A DNA stretch of 64,000 bases. Origin: Paraburkholderia aromaticivorans. GTDB lineage: Bacteria > Pseudomonadota > Gammaproteobacteria > Burkholderiales > Burkholderiaceae. A program made the position numbers and the translations under genes. Numbering within the stretch: position 1 is the first letter of the stretch; the number at the start of each line of letters is the position of its first letter. The notes under the pieces were generated by a model. The model had not been told where the DNA came from, ran no database searches, and was given only the letters and a program-made list of their open reading frames with translations. This document shows, in pieces, positions 35,407-45,449 of the stretch. The DNA lies in NCBI RefSeq assembly GCF_002278075.1, contig NZ_CP022989.1:3658001-3722000 (forward strand), written 5' to 3'.

Positions 35407-35815
35407 TGGTCAGTCTCCCTCATATGCGCGGCGCGAATGCCGCGAGCCGCTGTTATACCCGCCGCCCGGAGCCGGCGCCAACCGGAATCCCACGAGTGTC
35501 ACCTCTACCGGCAAGCGAAATTACCCAAGGTCGAACTGACCGGATTACCGGGAAATAGCACCCGAAAATGGATTACAAATAACGAATCGTATTGCACACA
35601 GCATTAATACAATAATTACATTTTCCCGACACCGGCAAGGCATCGGAATTCCGCATGAAATCTGCTCCAGGGATTAATACGGATAAACGCGGCTTCATTC
35701 ATGCAAGCGTTTAACAGTCGGCGTACACTCGCTCGAACCCTATGCCACGGGGCGCATGGGGCCGTAGAGCCGCCCGTCGTTAAGCGCGGGTTCTGGAGAC
35801 TCAGGAGAGCAATCA
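35407..35815. promoter_or_regulatory. AT-rich upstream region of the MFS transporter
   Basis: 409 bp with a distinctly AT-rich block (about 35520-35640) compared with its surroundings, between divergent MAPEG and MFS genes. It probably contains both promoters and an operator, but no hexamer pair is good enough to name. Confidence 0.45.
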
Positions 35816-37036
35816 ATGAGCTGGACACGGGAACAGAGAAACGTCACGATCGCCGCCTATCTAGGCTGGACACTCGACGCATTCGATTTCTTTTTAATGG
35901 TGTTCGTATTGAAAGATATCGCAGCGGAGTTCAATACAAAAATTCCCGAAGTCGCCTTCGGCATTATGCTGACCTTGATGATGCGTCCGCTCGGCGCATT
36001 GATTTTCGGCTGGCTCGCCGACAAATACGGCCGGCGTCCCACGTTGATGGTCAACATCGCGTGCTTCTCGTTACTGGAATTGCTCTCCGGCTTCTCGCCG
36101 AATCTGGCCACCCTGCTCGTGCTGCGTGCGCTGTTCGGCATCGCGATGGGCGGTGAATGGGGCGTCGGCGGCGCACTGACCATGGAAACCGTGCCGCCGA
36201 AGTCGCGCGGCATCGTCTCGGGCCTGCTGCAAGCTGGCTATCCGAGCGGCTATCTGCTCGCCTCGGTCGTGTTCGGCGTGTTCTATCAGTACATCGGCTG
36301 GCGCGGCATGTTCTTCGTCGGCGTGCTGCCGGCGTTGCTCGTGTTGTACGTGCGGGCGCATGTGCCGGAATCGCCCGCCTTCAAGACGCTCGAAAAGAAA
36401 GCGCGTCCGGGTCTCGTCGCCACGCTCCGGCAGAACGTCAAGCTGTCGCTCTACGCGATCGTTCTGATGACGGCATTCAACTTCTTCTCGCACGGCTCGC
36501 AGGATCTGTATCCGACTTTCCTGCGTGTGCAGCATCAGTTCGATGCGCACACGGTGTCGTGGATCACGATCGTGCTGAACGTCGGCGCGATTTGCGGCGG
36601 CCTGTTCTTCGGCGCGTTGTCCGAGAAGATCGGCCGCAAGCGCGCGATCTTCATCGCCGCATTGATCGCGTTGCCGGTGCTGCCGCTGTGGGCCTTCTCG
36701 AGCACGCCGGTGCTCCTCGCGCTCGGCGCCTTTCTGATGCAGATCTCCGTGCAGGGTGCGTGGGGTGTGATTCCGGTGCACCTGAACGAAATCTCGCCCG
36801 ATGAAATTCGCGCGACGTTCCCCGGCCTCGTGTATCAACTCGGCAATCTGATCGCGTCGGTCAACGGCCCGTTGCAGGCGAGCGCCGCCGAAGCGCACGG
36901 CAACAACTACGCGCTCGTCATGGCGGTCGTGATCGGCGTCGTGGTGGTGGTGATCGCGGCGCTGATTCCGTTCAGCCGCGAGCGCCGCGGCATCGACATG
37001 ACGCAGTCGGCGAAACAGGTGGCGGCGCAGCTTTAA
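35816..37036 (+). CDS. MFS transporter, sialate/lactate:H+ symporter (SHS) type
   Basis: Major facilitator protein of 406 residues with 12 predicted helices. Motif LFGIAMGGEWGVGGALTMETVPPKSRG in the 4-5 region and GWLADKYGRRPTLM (loop 2-3 MFS signature) match the SHS/NanT-lactate group; the start, WTLDAFDFFLMVFVL, is also typical. It would import a monocarboxylate or similar organic acid with protons. AGGAGAGC precedes the ATG. It stands alone, followed by a strong terminator. Confidence 0.87.
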   Translation: MSWTREQRNVTIAAYLGWTLDAFDFFLMVFVLKDIAAEFNTKIPEVAFGIMLTLMMRPLGALIFGWLADKYGRRPTLMVNIACFSLLELLSGFSPNLATLLVLRALFGIAMGGEWGVGGALTMETVPPKSRGIVSGLLQAGYPSGYLLASVVFGVFYQYIGWRGMFFVGVLPALLVLYVRAHVPESPAFKTLEKKARPGLVATLRQNVKLSLYAIVLMTAFNFFSHGSQDLYPTFLRVQHQFDAHTVSWITIVLNVGAICGGLFFGALSEKIGRKRAIFIAALIALPVLPLWAFSSTPVLLALGAFLMQISVQGAWGVIPVHLNEISPDEIRATFPGLVYQLGNLIASVNGPLQASAAEAHGNNYALVMAVVIGVVVVVIAALIPFSRERRGIDMTQSAKQVAAQL

Positions 37037-37396
37037 GCGTTCGAACTAAACAGCTATTTTGGCGGCGCGTTATCGGGCACAATAGGCGGCAAAGGCGGCT
37101 CGAACCGCCGTGACGCGGAGCACGCGTCAACCAATAAGCGCAGGGCCAGACACAGGTAGCAAGCAATACGAGGCCGTTCCGATTTCCATCGGAACGGCCT
37201 TTTTTATTTCCGCGCGGTTTGACGCACCGTGCGCACGGAAAGCGCGACCTTCGTCAGGTCTTCTAGAGGAGTTAGTCGACTACGACCCCTTGCTTGCTCG
37301 CACCATTCCTTCTTATCCTGAAAAAAACGGCCGTTTCAAATCTTTATTTGAATCGCTTGTTTGCGGGCCGGGCGCCCGGCAACTGGGAGACGCAAC
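37037..37396. other. Intergenic region with terminator
   Basis: 360 bp after the MFS gene. It contains the terminator at 37172-37205, then about 190 bp that should hold the TetR gene's promoter. A GC-rich inverted repeat (AAGGCGGCTCGAACCGCC) lies at about 37091-37108. Confidence 0.5.
37172..37205 (+). terminator. Rho-independent terminator
   Basis: Perfect 12-bp stem GGCCGTTCCGAT / ATCGGAACGGCC, loop TTCC, then TTTTTT. It is 135 bp after the MFS stop. Confidence 0.93.
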
Positions 37397-38272
37397 ATGG
37401 CAGTTCGCACAACAGGCCGGCAAGCCGGCGATACGAAGTCCCGCATCCTCGACGCCGCCGAAACGCTTTTCATCGAATGCGGCTATGAGGCCATGTCGCT
37501 GCGCCAGATTACTTCGCGCGCCGAGGTCAATCTCGCGGCAGTGAACTACCACTTCGGCAGCAAGGAATCGCTGATTCACTCGATGCTGTCGCGCCGACTC
37601 GATCACCTCAATGAGGAGCGGCTCAAGCTGCTCGACCGCTTCGACGCCATGCTCGGCGACCGGTTGACCTGCGAGCATGTGCTCGGCGCGATGTTCATCC
37701 CCGCGCTGCGCCTGTCACGTGAACCACGGGTGGGCGGCAAGGCGTTTCTACGTTTGCTGGGCCGCGCTTATACCGATCCGTCGTCGTTCATCCGCGACTT
37801 TCTCAACGGGCACTATGCCTCGGTGGCCGTGCGGTTTTTCGATGCGTTCCAGCGCGCGTTGCCGCATCTGCCGCGCGAGGAACTCGGCTGGCGCCTTCAC
37901 TTCGCGATCGGCGCGCTCTCGGGCGTGCTGGCCGGCACCGACACCGACAGCCTGATCTCCGAGTTCTCGCAGGGCAAATCGATGAACGATCTGCAACTCA
38001 TCGCACGCCTCGCCTCGCTGATGGTGGCCGCGCTCAAGGCGCCGCTGCCCGACGGCTCGCAACTGGCCGCATTCGCCGCGGTACTGGGCGACGCCACCGA
38101 GAGCGGCCCGGAATGCGCCGTCGACGGCGGTGCGCAGAGCGCGGCGAGTCCGGCGCGCGCGCCCGGCGAACCGGCGTCGGCATCGTCGTCGCCCGCTGTA
38201 TCGGAAGGCGAACGAGGTGGCGGCAATGTGGAAGCGGGAGCGTTTCAGCACGCATTGCACGGCACGGCCTAG
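37397..38272 (+). CDS. TetR family transcriptional regulator
   Basis: Protein of 291 residues, longer than the usual 190-230. The N-terminal HTH (ILDAAETLFIECGYEAMSLRQITSRAEVNLAAVNYHFGSKESL, about residues 18-60) is typical. A ligand domain follows (LSREPRVGGKAFLRLLGRAYTDP), and the last 60 residues are a Gly/Ala/Ser-rich, probably disordered extension. ATG at 37397 follows GGGAGA. It is upstream of, and on the same strand as, a fatty-acid degradation cluster, so it is the likely regulator of those genes, presumably responding to an acyl-CoA. Confidence 0.88.
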   Translation: MAVRTTGRQAGDTKSRILDAAETLFIECGYEAMSLRQITSRAEVNLAAVNYHFGSKESLIHSMLSRRLDHLNEERLKLLDRFDAMLGDRLTCEHVLGAMFIPALRLSREPRVGGKAFLRLLGRAYTDPSSFIRDFLNGHYASVAVRFFDAFQRALPHLPREELGWRLHFAIGALSGVLAGTDTDSLISEFSQGKSMNDLQLIARLASLMVAALKAPLPDGSQLAAFAAVLGDATESGPECAVDGGAQSAASPARAPGEPASASSSPAVSEGERGGGNVEAGAFQHALHGTA

Positions 38273-38720
38273 CGATGCAGCATGGCGGGCGGCGCCGTCA
38301 CGCGCCGTCCGCACGCGGCGCTCGCGCGAGCCGGCGAATCGATCGCCGCCGGGCCATGCGGGCACGCCGCGCAACGTTTAGCATGCCGCAGTATCGAAGC
38401 CGTAGTCGACCGGCAATCCCTACCCAGCCGGCCGGTATCAGACAGGCAACAAGTACCCGGTACGCACTCAACGAGAAGGCAGCCGAACGATATGAACGCC
38501 ACATACCTGAGCAGCACGTCTAAGGCCCGCACCTAAGCGACGCCGCGCTGTCGAACTACAGACACGACACGCAAACGAAGCCGGCGCGATAGTCGAGCAA
38601 ACGCAGGTACAACCCGAACGCGCGGCAAGCCACCGCCGCCGGGCAGAAAATCAATAGAACGCGCACCGTCCGCGCCCCGTGGATGCGTTCGCACGCACCA
38701 TCGAAACAGGAGGAAACGTC
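38273..38720. promoter_or_regulatory. Intergenic region upstream of the acyl-CoA dehydrogenase
   Basis: 448 bp between the TetR gene and fadE. It probably carries the fadE promoter and a TetR operator; I could not identify either by eye. The short frames within it show no domain. Confidence 0.4.
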
Positions 38721-41219
38721 ATGCCGTGGTTCATCCTAGTGCTCGTCATCACCGCTTGCGCGCTCGTCTATGTACAGGCGCGCGCCGCCTGGTGGCTTGC
38801 CTTCATGATCGTCTGGGTGGCGGCCGCGCATGTGAGCGGCGCGGCGGGACCGGTGGCCACGACGCTGCTCGCCATCGTGTTCGTCCTGCCTGCCCTCGTG
38901 CTCGCGTTCAAGCCGCTGCGCCGCGCGTGGCTTGCGAAACCGGTGCTCGACATCTTCCGCAAGATCCTGCCGGAGATGTCGCCGACCGAGCGCGATGCGA
39001 TCGAAGCCGGCACGGTCTGGTGGGACGCCGAACTGTTCTCGGGACGCCCGCACTGGGACAAGCTGCTCGGCTACGGTCCCGCCACACTGAGCGCGGAAGA
39101 GCAGTCATTCCTCGATGTCGAATGCGAGCAGCTCTGCGATCTCGCGAACGATTGGGAAACCACCATGGTCTGGCAGGACCTGTCGCCGCAAACCTGGCAG
39201 TACATCAAGGAGCGCGGCTTTCTCGGCATGATCATTCCGAAGCAGTACGGCGGCAAACAGTTCTCCGCCTACGCGCATTCGCAGGTCATCATGAAGCTCG
39301 CCACCCGCTGCTCGGCTGCCGCCGTGTCGGTGATGGTGCCGAACTCGCTCGGCCCCGCCGAGTTGCTGATGCACTACGGCACCGACGAGCAGAAGAACCA
39401 CTATCTGCCGCGCCTCGCGCGCGGCGAGGAAATCCCCTGCTTCGCATTGACGAGCCCTTACGCGGGTTCGGACGCGGCGGCGATTCCGGACCTCGGCATC
39501 GTGTGCAAGGGCACGTTCGAAGGTCGCGAGACGCTCGGTTTTCGCGTCACGTGGGACAAGCGCTACATCACGCTCGGACCGATTGCGACCGTGCTCGGCC
39601 TCGCCTTCCGCGCGCTCGATCCTGATCATCTGCTCGGCACGAACGACGAACCCGGCATCACCTGCGCGCTGATTCCGACCGACCATCCTGGCGTGAACAT
39701 CGGCCGCCGTCACTGGCCGCTCAACGCGGTGTTCCAGAACGGCCCGAACTCGGGCAAGGACGTGTTCATTCCGCTCGACTGGGTGATCGGCGGACGCGCC
39801 CAGGTCGGCAACGGCTGGCGCATGCTGATGGAATGCCTGGCGGCGGGCCGGGCGATTTCGCTGCCCTCGTCGAATGTGGGGATGGCGAAAATCGCCGTGC
39901 GCGGCACCGGTGCCTACGCCGCGATTCGCCGGCAGTTCCGCACCCCCGTCGGCAAGTTCGAGGGCGTGCAGGAAGCGCTCGGCCGCATGGGCGGCAACCT
40001 GTACGTGATGGACGCCGCACGCCGCCTGTCCGCGCAGGCGGTGGACCTCGGCGAAAAGCCTTCGGTGATTTCGGCGATCGCCAAATATCACATCACCGAA
40101 CGCGCCCGCATGGTCATCAACGACGGCATGGATGTCGCCGCCGGCAAGGGCATCTGCATGGGACCGTCGAATTTTCTCGCACGCGCCTATCAGCAGGTAC
40201 CGATCGCGATCACCGTGGAAGGCGCAAACATTCTCACGCGCTGCCTCATCATCTTCGGCCAGGGTGCGATCCGCTGTCATCCGTATGTGCTGAAGGAAAT
40301 GGCCGCCACGCGCGAAACGGATCGAGCGAGGGCGCTGCGCGATTTCGACGAGGCGTTCTTCGGCCACGTCAGCTTCACGCTTTCCAACGTGGTCCGCAGT
40401 TTTGTCTATGGCGTAACGGGCGGCGCCTTCATCGCCAGACCGCGCACGGCCTACGCGCCGCTGCATGCGTACTATCGCGCGGCCACGCGCCTGTCCACCG
40501 CGTTCGCGCTGCTCGCCGATGTTTCGATGTTCGTGCTCGGCGGCGACCTGAAACGCCGCGAGCGCATCTCCGCGCGGCTCGGCGACGTGCTGTCGCAGCT
40601 CTACCTGATCTCGGCCACGCTCAAGCGCTTCGAAGACGAAGGCCGTCAGGAAGAAGACCTGCCGCTGGTCCGCTGGGGCGTGGAGGATTCGTTGTACAAG
40701 GCGCAACACGCGCTCGACGGCGTGCTCGCCAACTACCCGAACCGCCTCGCCGCCGGACTCGTGCGCGCGCTCGCATTTCCGTTCGGCCTGCCGCACCGTG
40801 AGCCGTCCGACCGCCTCGGCAGTGAAATCGCCGAACTGATGCAAACCCCAGGCGCCGCGCGCAACCGTCTGGTGTCCGATTCGTACGTGCCGCATCCGGA
40901 TGTCGACGCGCTCGGCTATGGCGAGCTGGTGTTCGAACTGCACCCGCGCTTCACGCAGATCGACCAGAAGCTGCGCGAAGCGCTCAGGCAAGGCCTCATC
41001 GAACCGATGCCGCAGAGCCTGCCGCAACTGGCCGCATGGACCGACGCGGTGCAGCAAAAAGGCCTGATCGACGCCGAAGAACGCCGCGTGCTCGACGATT
41101 ACGCGCGTTATGGCGCGCAAGTCGTGAAGGTGGACGACTTCCCGGCCGACTTCGACATGCTCGCCAACCTGCAGAAGCGCAAGGAGACGCTGGAAAAGGC
41201 GCTGGAGCTCGCGGCCTGA
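38721..41219 (+). CDS. fadE: FadE-type acyl-CoA dehydrogenase
   Basis: Protein of 832 residues, the size of FadE (about 815), far longer than soluble acyl-CoA dehydrogenases. N-terminal hydrophobic helices (about 1-70), the dehydrogenase core (FALTSPYAGSDAAAIPDLG, FRVTWDKRYITLGP, SSNVGMAKIAVRGTGAYAAIRRQF, GKGICMGPSNFLARAYQQVPIAITVEGAN with the catalytic-region Glu) and a C-terminal FadE-specific domain. It performs the first oxidation of beta-oxidation, membrane-associated. ATG at 38721 follows AGGAGGAAA. It is the first gene of the fatty-acid island. Confidence 0.93.
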   Translation: MPWFILVLVITACALVYVQARAAWWLAFMIVWVAAAHVSGAAGPVATTLLAIVFVLPALVLAFKPLRRAWLAKPVLDIFRKILPEMSPTERDAIEAGTVWWDAELFSGRPHWDKLLGYGPATLSAEEQSFLDVECEQLCDLANDWETTMVWQDLSPQTWQYIKERGFLGMIIPKQYGGKQFSAYAHSQVIMKLATRCSAAAVSVMVPNSLGPAELLMHYGTDEQKNHYLPRLARGEEIPCFALTSPYAGSDAAAIPDLGIVCKGTFEGRETLGFRVTWDKRYITLGPIATVLGLAFRALDPDHLLGTNDEPGITCALIPTDHPGVNIGRRHWPLNAVFQNGPNSGKDVFIPLDWVIGGRAQVGNGWRMLMECLAAGRAISLPSSNVGMAKIAVRGTGAYAAIRRQFRTPVGKFEGVQEALGRMGGNLYVMDAARRLSAQAVDLGEKPSVISAIAKYHITERARMVINDGMDVAAGKGICMGPSNFLARAYQQVPIAITVEGANILTRCLIIFGQGAIRCHPYVLKEMAATRETDRARALRDFDEAFFGHVSFTLSNVVRSFVYGVTGGAFIARPRTAYAPLHAYYRAATRLSTAFALLADVSMFVLGGDLKRRERISARLGDVLSQLYLISATLKRFEDEGRQEEDLPLVRWGVEDSLYKAQHALDGVLANYPNRLAAGLVRALAFPFGLPHREPSDRLGSEIAELMQTPGAARNRLVSDSYVPHPDVDALGYGELVFELHPRFTQIDQKLREALRQGLIEPMPQSLPQLAAWTDAVQQKGLIDAEERRVLDDYARYGAQVVKVDDFPADFDMLANLQKRKETLEKALELAA

Positions 41220-41375
41220 ACCCGGCGCCGGCCGCAAAAAAACATCCGGGCAAGGCGCGCCGCGTGCGCCGAACTCGGTGCACACTGACACACGTTCGGC
41301 GCCCCTATCCCGCGAGGGACTGCATTCGGGACTGGGGGCGTCCTTCGAGGCGTGGCCAGCGGAGCAATCAATAAT

Positions 41376-42794
41376 ATGAACGACTCTTATCTGAACTTCG
41401 TCAATTCGCCATTCGGCGGCCGCCTTGCGCGCTCGCTCGGGCTGCCCAAGCCCGAGGTGCTGCGCCGTTATCGCGCCGACCAGCCCGAGTTCGGCGGTCT
41501 GGTGGCGATCGGCGCCGGCCGTGAACCGCAGTTGCTCGACGCGCTCGCGAATCTCGTGGCCAGCATCGGCGTGATAACGAGCGTCGCGCATGAGAGCGCC
41601 GGGCTGTGGGTGCCGCTCGCCAATCGCCACGGACTCATGACGGGGCGTTTCGAACCGGCCGACTCCAGCTCTCAAGGCAGGCTCGCGGCCCTGCTGTTCG
41701 ACGCGAGCGGTATCGAAGACAGTACCCAGCTCGAACCGCTGCACGACTTCTTTCACGACACGCTGCGCTCGCTCGGCAAATGCGGGCGCATCATCGTGCT
41801 GGGACGGCCGCCGGAAAGCTGTGCGACGCCGCGTCAGTGGACCGCGCAGCGCGCGCTCGAAGGCCTCGTGCGTTCGCTCGGCAAGGAAGCCCGGCGCGGC
41901 ATCACCGCCAATCTGGTCTACGTGGAGCAAGGCGCCGAAAGCCGCGCCGAAGCGACGCTGCGATTCTTCCTGTCGCCGCGTTCGGCCTATGTGTCGGGTC
42001 AGGTGGTGCGCATCGCCGCCGCCGGCGCGGGCCATGAGCCCATGCCGGGGATCGACTGGCAAGAGCCGCTCGCGGGCCGGCGCGCGGTCGTGACCGGCGC
42101 CGCGCGCGGCATCGGCGCCTCGATTGCGAGCGTGCTAGCGGCCGAAGGCGCGCACGTGATCGGCATCGACATCCCCGCGGCGCGGGAGGCGCTCGACGCC
42201 ACCATGCGTCAATTGAACGGCACCGCGCTCGCATTCGACATCGCCGCACCCGAAGCACCCGCGCAAATCGCCGCCGCGCTCGACGAACAGGGCGTGGATA
42301 TCGTGGTGCACAACGCCGGCATCACCAGGGACAAGACCATCGCGAAGATGACCGACGCCGCGTGGCAAAGCGTGATCGACATCAACCTGTGCGCGCAGGA
42401 GCGGATCGACGACGCCCTGCTCGCCGCGGGCATTCTGCGCGACGGCGGCCGCATTATCGGCGTGTCGTCGATCAGCGGCATTGCCGGCAATCTCGGCCAG
42501 ACCAATTACGCCACCTCGAAGGCCGGCGTGATCGGCCGGGTGCAGAGCATGGCGCCGCATTTGCGCGCGCGCGGCATCACGATCAATGCGGTCGCGCCCG
42601 GCTTTATCGAAACGCAGATGACCGCGAAAATTCCGCTCGCGATCCGCGAAGCCGGCCGCCGCATGAATTCGATGAGCCAGGGCGGCCAGCCGGTCGATGT
42701 CGCGCAGACCATCGCGTGGCTCGCGCATCCGGGGTCGGCGGGCGTGAGCGGCCAGGTCGTGCGCGTGTGCGGTCAAAGCCTGATTGGAGCATGA
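41376..42794 (+). CDS. 3-oxoacyl-(ACP/CoA) reductase, long FabG type
   Basis: SDR protein of 472 residues, of the high-molecular-weight FabG group: an N-terminal Rossmann-like domain of about 200 residues without the cofactor motif, then a functional SDR domain with TGAARGIGASIASVLA (NAD(P)-binding), NAGITRDKTIAKM, catalytic Ser in GVSSISGIAG and YATSK. In beta-oxidation clusters such proteins act on 3-hydroxyacyl-CoA. ATG at 41376. The stop overlaps the MaoC start. Confidence 0.9.
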   Translation: MNDSYLNFVNSPFGGRLARSLGLPKPEVLRRYRADQPEFGGLVAIGAGREPQLLDALANLVASIGVITSVAHESAGLWVPLANRHGLMTGRFEPADSSSQGRLAALLFDASGIEDSTQLEPLHDFFHDTLRSLGKCGRIIVLGRPPESCATPRQWTAQRALEGLVRSLGKEARRGITANLVYVEQGAESRAEATLRFFLSPRSAYVSGQVVRIAAAGAGHEPMPGIDWQEPLAGRRAVVTGAARGIGASIASVLAAEGAHVIGIDIPAAREALDATMRQLNGTALAFDIAAPEAPAQIAAALDEQGVDIVVHNAGITRDKTIAKMTDAAWQSVIDINLCAQERIDDALLAAGILRDGGRIIGVSSISGIAGNLGQTNYATSKAGVIGRVQSMAPHLRARGITINAVAPGFIETQMTAKIPLAIREAGRRMNSMSQGGQPVDVAQTIAWLAHPGSAGVSGQVVRVCGQSLIGA

Positions 42795-43732
42795 CCATGG
42801 GTGAGCCGGGGGATCCGTTCGGCGGCAGTCATGCATCGAACACGGCGCGGCCGGACGCGGTGCGGCCCAAAACCGTCGTGATCGACACTTTGCCCGCACC
42901 CGCGAAGCTCTACGCGCGCGCGTTGTCGGGCATCGTCAAACGCGGGCGCGAGACGCATCTGCCGCCGCTGCGCCTCGTGCGCCCCGCCGTCCCCCTCGAC
43001 CCGGGCCCGATCTGGCGCTACGCGCGCGTGTGCGGGTTCATCCCCGAGCACGGCGTGCCGCTCACCTATCCGCATCTGCTGGCCTTCCCCTTGCATCTGC
43101 TGATGCTGACCGACCCGGCGTTTCCGTGGCCGGCGCTCGGGCTCGTGCATCTGGCCAACCATGTGCGCCTGCGCCGGCCGCTCGCCTACAAGGACATGCT
43201 GCGCGTCGAGGTGGAATTCGGCGCGCTGCTGCGCCACGACAAAGGCCAGGCGTTCGTGCTGCATACGCGCATGTACCGGCGCGGCGAAGCCGTGTGGGAC
43301 GGCGACAGCGTCTATCTGAAACGCGGCGTGCCGGCGAGCGGCAGCGCGCTCGATCCGCTCGAACTCGGGCCCGAACCGTTGCAACGGATCGCCCGCTGGC
43401 AACTCGCGTCGCAACTGGGCCGCGACTATGCGAGCGTGTCCGGCGACTACAACCCGATCCATCTGAGCGCATTGTCCGCGAAGGCCTTCGGCTTTCCACG
43501 CGCGATCGCGCATGGCATGTGGACGCTGGCGCGCGCCGCCTCCGCACTGCAACCGCCCAAGCCGCTCGCGGAGGCCACGCTCAGCGCCGAATTCAAATTG
43601 CCGATGCTGCTGCCCGGCGAGGTTTCGCTGTGGAGCGCGTCGCCTTCGCTGATCGAACGCGACATCGAAGTGCGCGACATGGCCGGACAAAAACCGCATT
43701 TGCGCGGCCGTATGCAGTGGAGGCTGCAATGA
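42791..43732 (+). CDS. MaoC-like enoyl-CoA hydratase
   Basis: Double hot-dog protein of 313 residues. The C-terminal half carries the R-hydratase motif DYASVSGDYNPIHLSALSAKAFGF with the catalytic Asp and His, followed by RAIAHGMW. The N-terminal half is a degenerate hot-dog. It hydrates enoyl-CoA between the FadE and reductase/thiolase steps. ATG at 42791 overlaps the reductase stop (ATGA), showing coupling; a second ATG two codons later is possible. Confidence 0.9.
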   Translation: MTMGEPGDPFGGSHASNTARPDAVRPKTVVIDTLPAPAKLYARALSGIVKRGRETHLPPLRLVRPAVPLDPGPIWRYARVCGFIPEHGVPLTYPHLLAFPLHLLMLTDPAFPWPALGLVHLANHVRLRRPLAYKDMLRVEVEFGALLRHDKGQAFVLHTRMYRRGEAVWDGDSVYLKRGVPASGSALDPLELGPEPLQRIARWQLASQLGRDYASVSGDYNPIHLSALSAKAFGFPRAIAHGMWTLARAASALQPPKPLAEATLSAEFKLPMLLPGEVSLWSASPSLIERDIEVRDMAGQKPHLRGRMQWRLQ

Positions 43733-43803
43733 GCTGCGCGCGTCGCTCGTGGAATCATGGAATCGGGACCGGCTGCAATCGTTGTTCTATCAGGACCGTC
43801 AAC

Positions 43804-43839
43804 AGCGTCGGGAGCGTCGGGAGCGTCAGAAGCATCAGG
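43804..43839. repeat. 9-bp tandem repeat between maoC and thiolase genes
   Basis: AGCGTCGGG twice, then two degenerate units (AGCGTCAGA, AGCATCAGG), in a 191-bp intergenic gap. Confidence 0.8.
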
Positions 43840-43923
43840 GCCATCGCAAGAGGTCAGCGCAGCAATCGCACTAATCGCATTCGCCCCATCCAATAACCAG
43901 GGAACGCCCCGAAGGAGCCGAGC

Positions 43924-45225
43924 ATGTCCAACCCGCTGCCAGCCGTACGCCGCGTCGCCATTGTCGGGGGCAACCGGATTCCGTTTGCCCGCTCGAACAC
44001 CGCCTATGCGACCGCGTCGAACCAGGACATGCTGACCTTCACGCTGCAAGGCCTGATCGACCGCTACAACCTGCACGGCGAACGTCTGGGCGAAGTCGCG
44101 GCGGGCGCCGTCATCAAGCATTCGCGCGACTTCAATCTGACGCGCGAATCGGTGCTGTCCACCACGCTCGCGAGGGAAACGCCCGCCTACGACGTGCAGC
44201 AGGCCTGCGGCACCGGACTCGAAGCCGCGATCCTCGTCGCCAACAAGATTGCGCTGGGGCAGATCGAAGTGGGCATTGCGGGCGGCGTCGATACGACGTC
44301 CGATGCGCCGATCGGCGTCAACGAGCGCATGCGCCAGATCCTGCTCGAAGCGAATCGCGGCAAAAGCGCCGGGCAACGCGTCGGCGCGCTGACCAAGCTG
44401 CGGCCCGGCATGTTTTTCAAGCCGCTCCTGCCGCGCAACGGCGAGCCGCGCACGGGCCTGTCGATGGGCGAGCATTGCGAACTGATGGCCAAGCGCTGGA
44501 ACATTTCGCGCGAGGCGCAGGACGTGCTGGCCTACGACAGCCACCGCAAGCTTTCGCAGGCCTATGCACGCGGCTTCGTCAACGATCTGATGACGCCGTA
44601 CCGGGGCCTCGCGCGCGACAACAATCTGCGCGAGGACCTCACGCTCGAAAAACTCGCGGGCCTGAAGCCTGTGTTCGATCGCGACGCCGGCACGCTGACC
44701 GCCGGCAATTCGACGCCGCTCACCGACGGCGCCTCCGCCGTGCTGCTCGCAAGCGAGGACTGGGCCGCGCGCCATGGACTGCCCGTGCTCGCGTATCTGA
44801 GCTGGTCCGAGACCGCGGCCGTCGACTTCTTCGACAAGAAAGAAGGCCTGCTGATGGCGCCCGCGTATGCCGTGCCGCGCATGCTGGCGCGCGCCGGCCT
44901 CACGTTGCAGGACTTCGATCTGTACGAAATCCACGAAGCGTTTGCCGCACAGGTGTTGTGCACGCTCGCGGCGTGGCAGGATGACGAGTATTGCCGCACG
45001 CAACTCGGTTTGCCGGCCGCGCTCGGCGCGATCGAGCGCGCCAGGCTGAACGTGAACGGCAGTTCGCTTGCAACGGGTCATCCGTTTGCCGCGACGGGCG
45101 GACGCATCGTCGCCGGCCTCGCAAAGATGCTCGCGCAGCTCGACAAGCCGGCGGGCACCGCGCGCGGGTTGATTTCGATCTGCGCGGCCGGCGGCCAGGG
45201 CGTGGTGGCGATTCTGGAGCGCTGA
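43924..45225 (+). CDS. Acetyl-CoA acyltransferase (thiolase, FadI-like)
   Basis: Thiolase of 433 residues, the length of FadI-type enzymes. N-terminal RRVAIVGGNRIPFARSN, nucleophilic Cys in VQQACGTGLEAA, GGVDTTSDAPIGVNE, the NVNGSSLATGHPFAATGGR signature with catalytic His, and the C-terminal ICAAGGQGVVAILE containing the second Cys. It cleaves 3-ketoacyl-CoA as the last beta-oxidation step. ATG at 43924 with GGAG upstream. It has its own 191-bp upstream gap, so an internal promoter is possible. Confidence 0.93.
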   Translation: MSNPLPAVRRVAIVGGNRIPFARSNTAYATASNQDMLTFTLQGLIDRYNLHGERLGEVAAGAVIKHSRDFNLTRESVLSTTLARETPAYDVQQACGTGLEAAILVANKIALGQIEVGIAGGVDTTSDAPIGVNERMRQILLEANRGKSAGQRVGALTKLRPGMFFKPLLPRNGEPRTGLSMGEHCELMAKRWNISREAQDVLAYDSHRKLSQAYARGFVNDLMTPYRGLARDNNLREDLTLEKLAGLKPVFDRDAGTLTAGNSTPLTDGASAVLLASEDWAARHGLPVLAYLSWSETAAVDFFDKKEGLLMAPAYAVPRMLARAGLTLQDFDLYEIHEAFAAQVLCTLAAWQDDEYCRTQLGLPAALGAIERARLNVNGSSLATGHPFAATGGRIVAGLAKMLAQLDKPAGTARGLISICAAGGQGVVAILER

Positions 45226-45449
45226 GCGGCGTGCTTGGGTTCCGGTTCGGCGTCTGCACCGCCGTGTGGTTCTGGTTCGCGCATGCGAGTTGTTTTGATG
45301 ACTGGCCGCACGATCGGCATACAAATAGATGAAGCCACAGCTTCAGCGATTATCTTGCATGAGACCGCAGTAACGCGTGACGACCAGAGTAAGTGCCAAA
45401 GCAGCCACTCTGGTCGACACGCGAACTCCGGTCGACAAAGGAGACGACT

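Noticed and set aside
39105..42062. Minus-strand open frame of 985 codons opposite fadE and the reductase
   Set aside because: It mirrors two well-supported plus-strand genes, has Arg/His/Gln-rich composition and no domain. Long antisense frames are expected from the GC-rich third-position bias.
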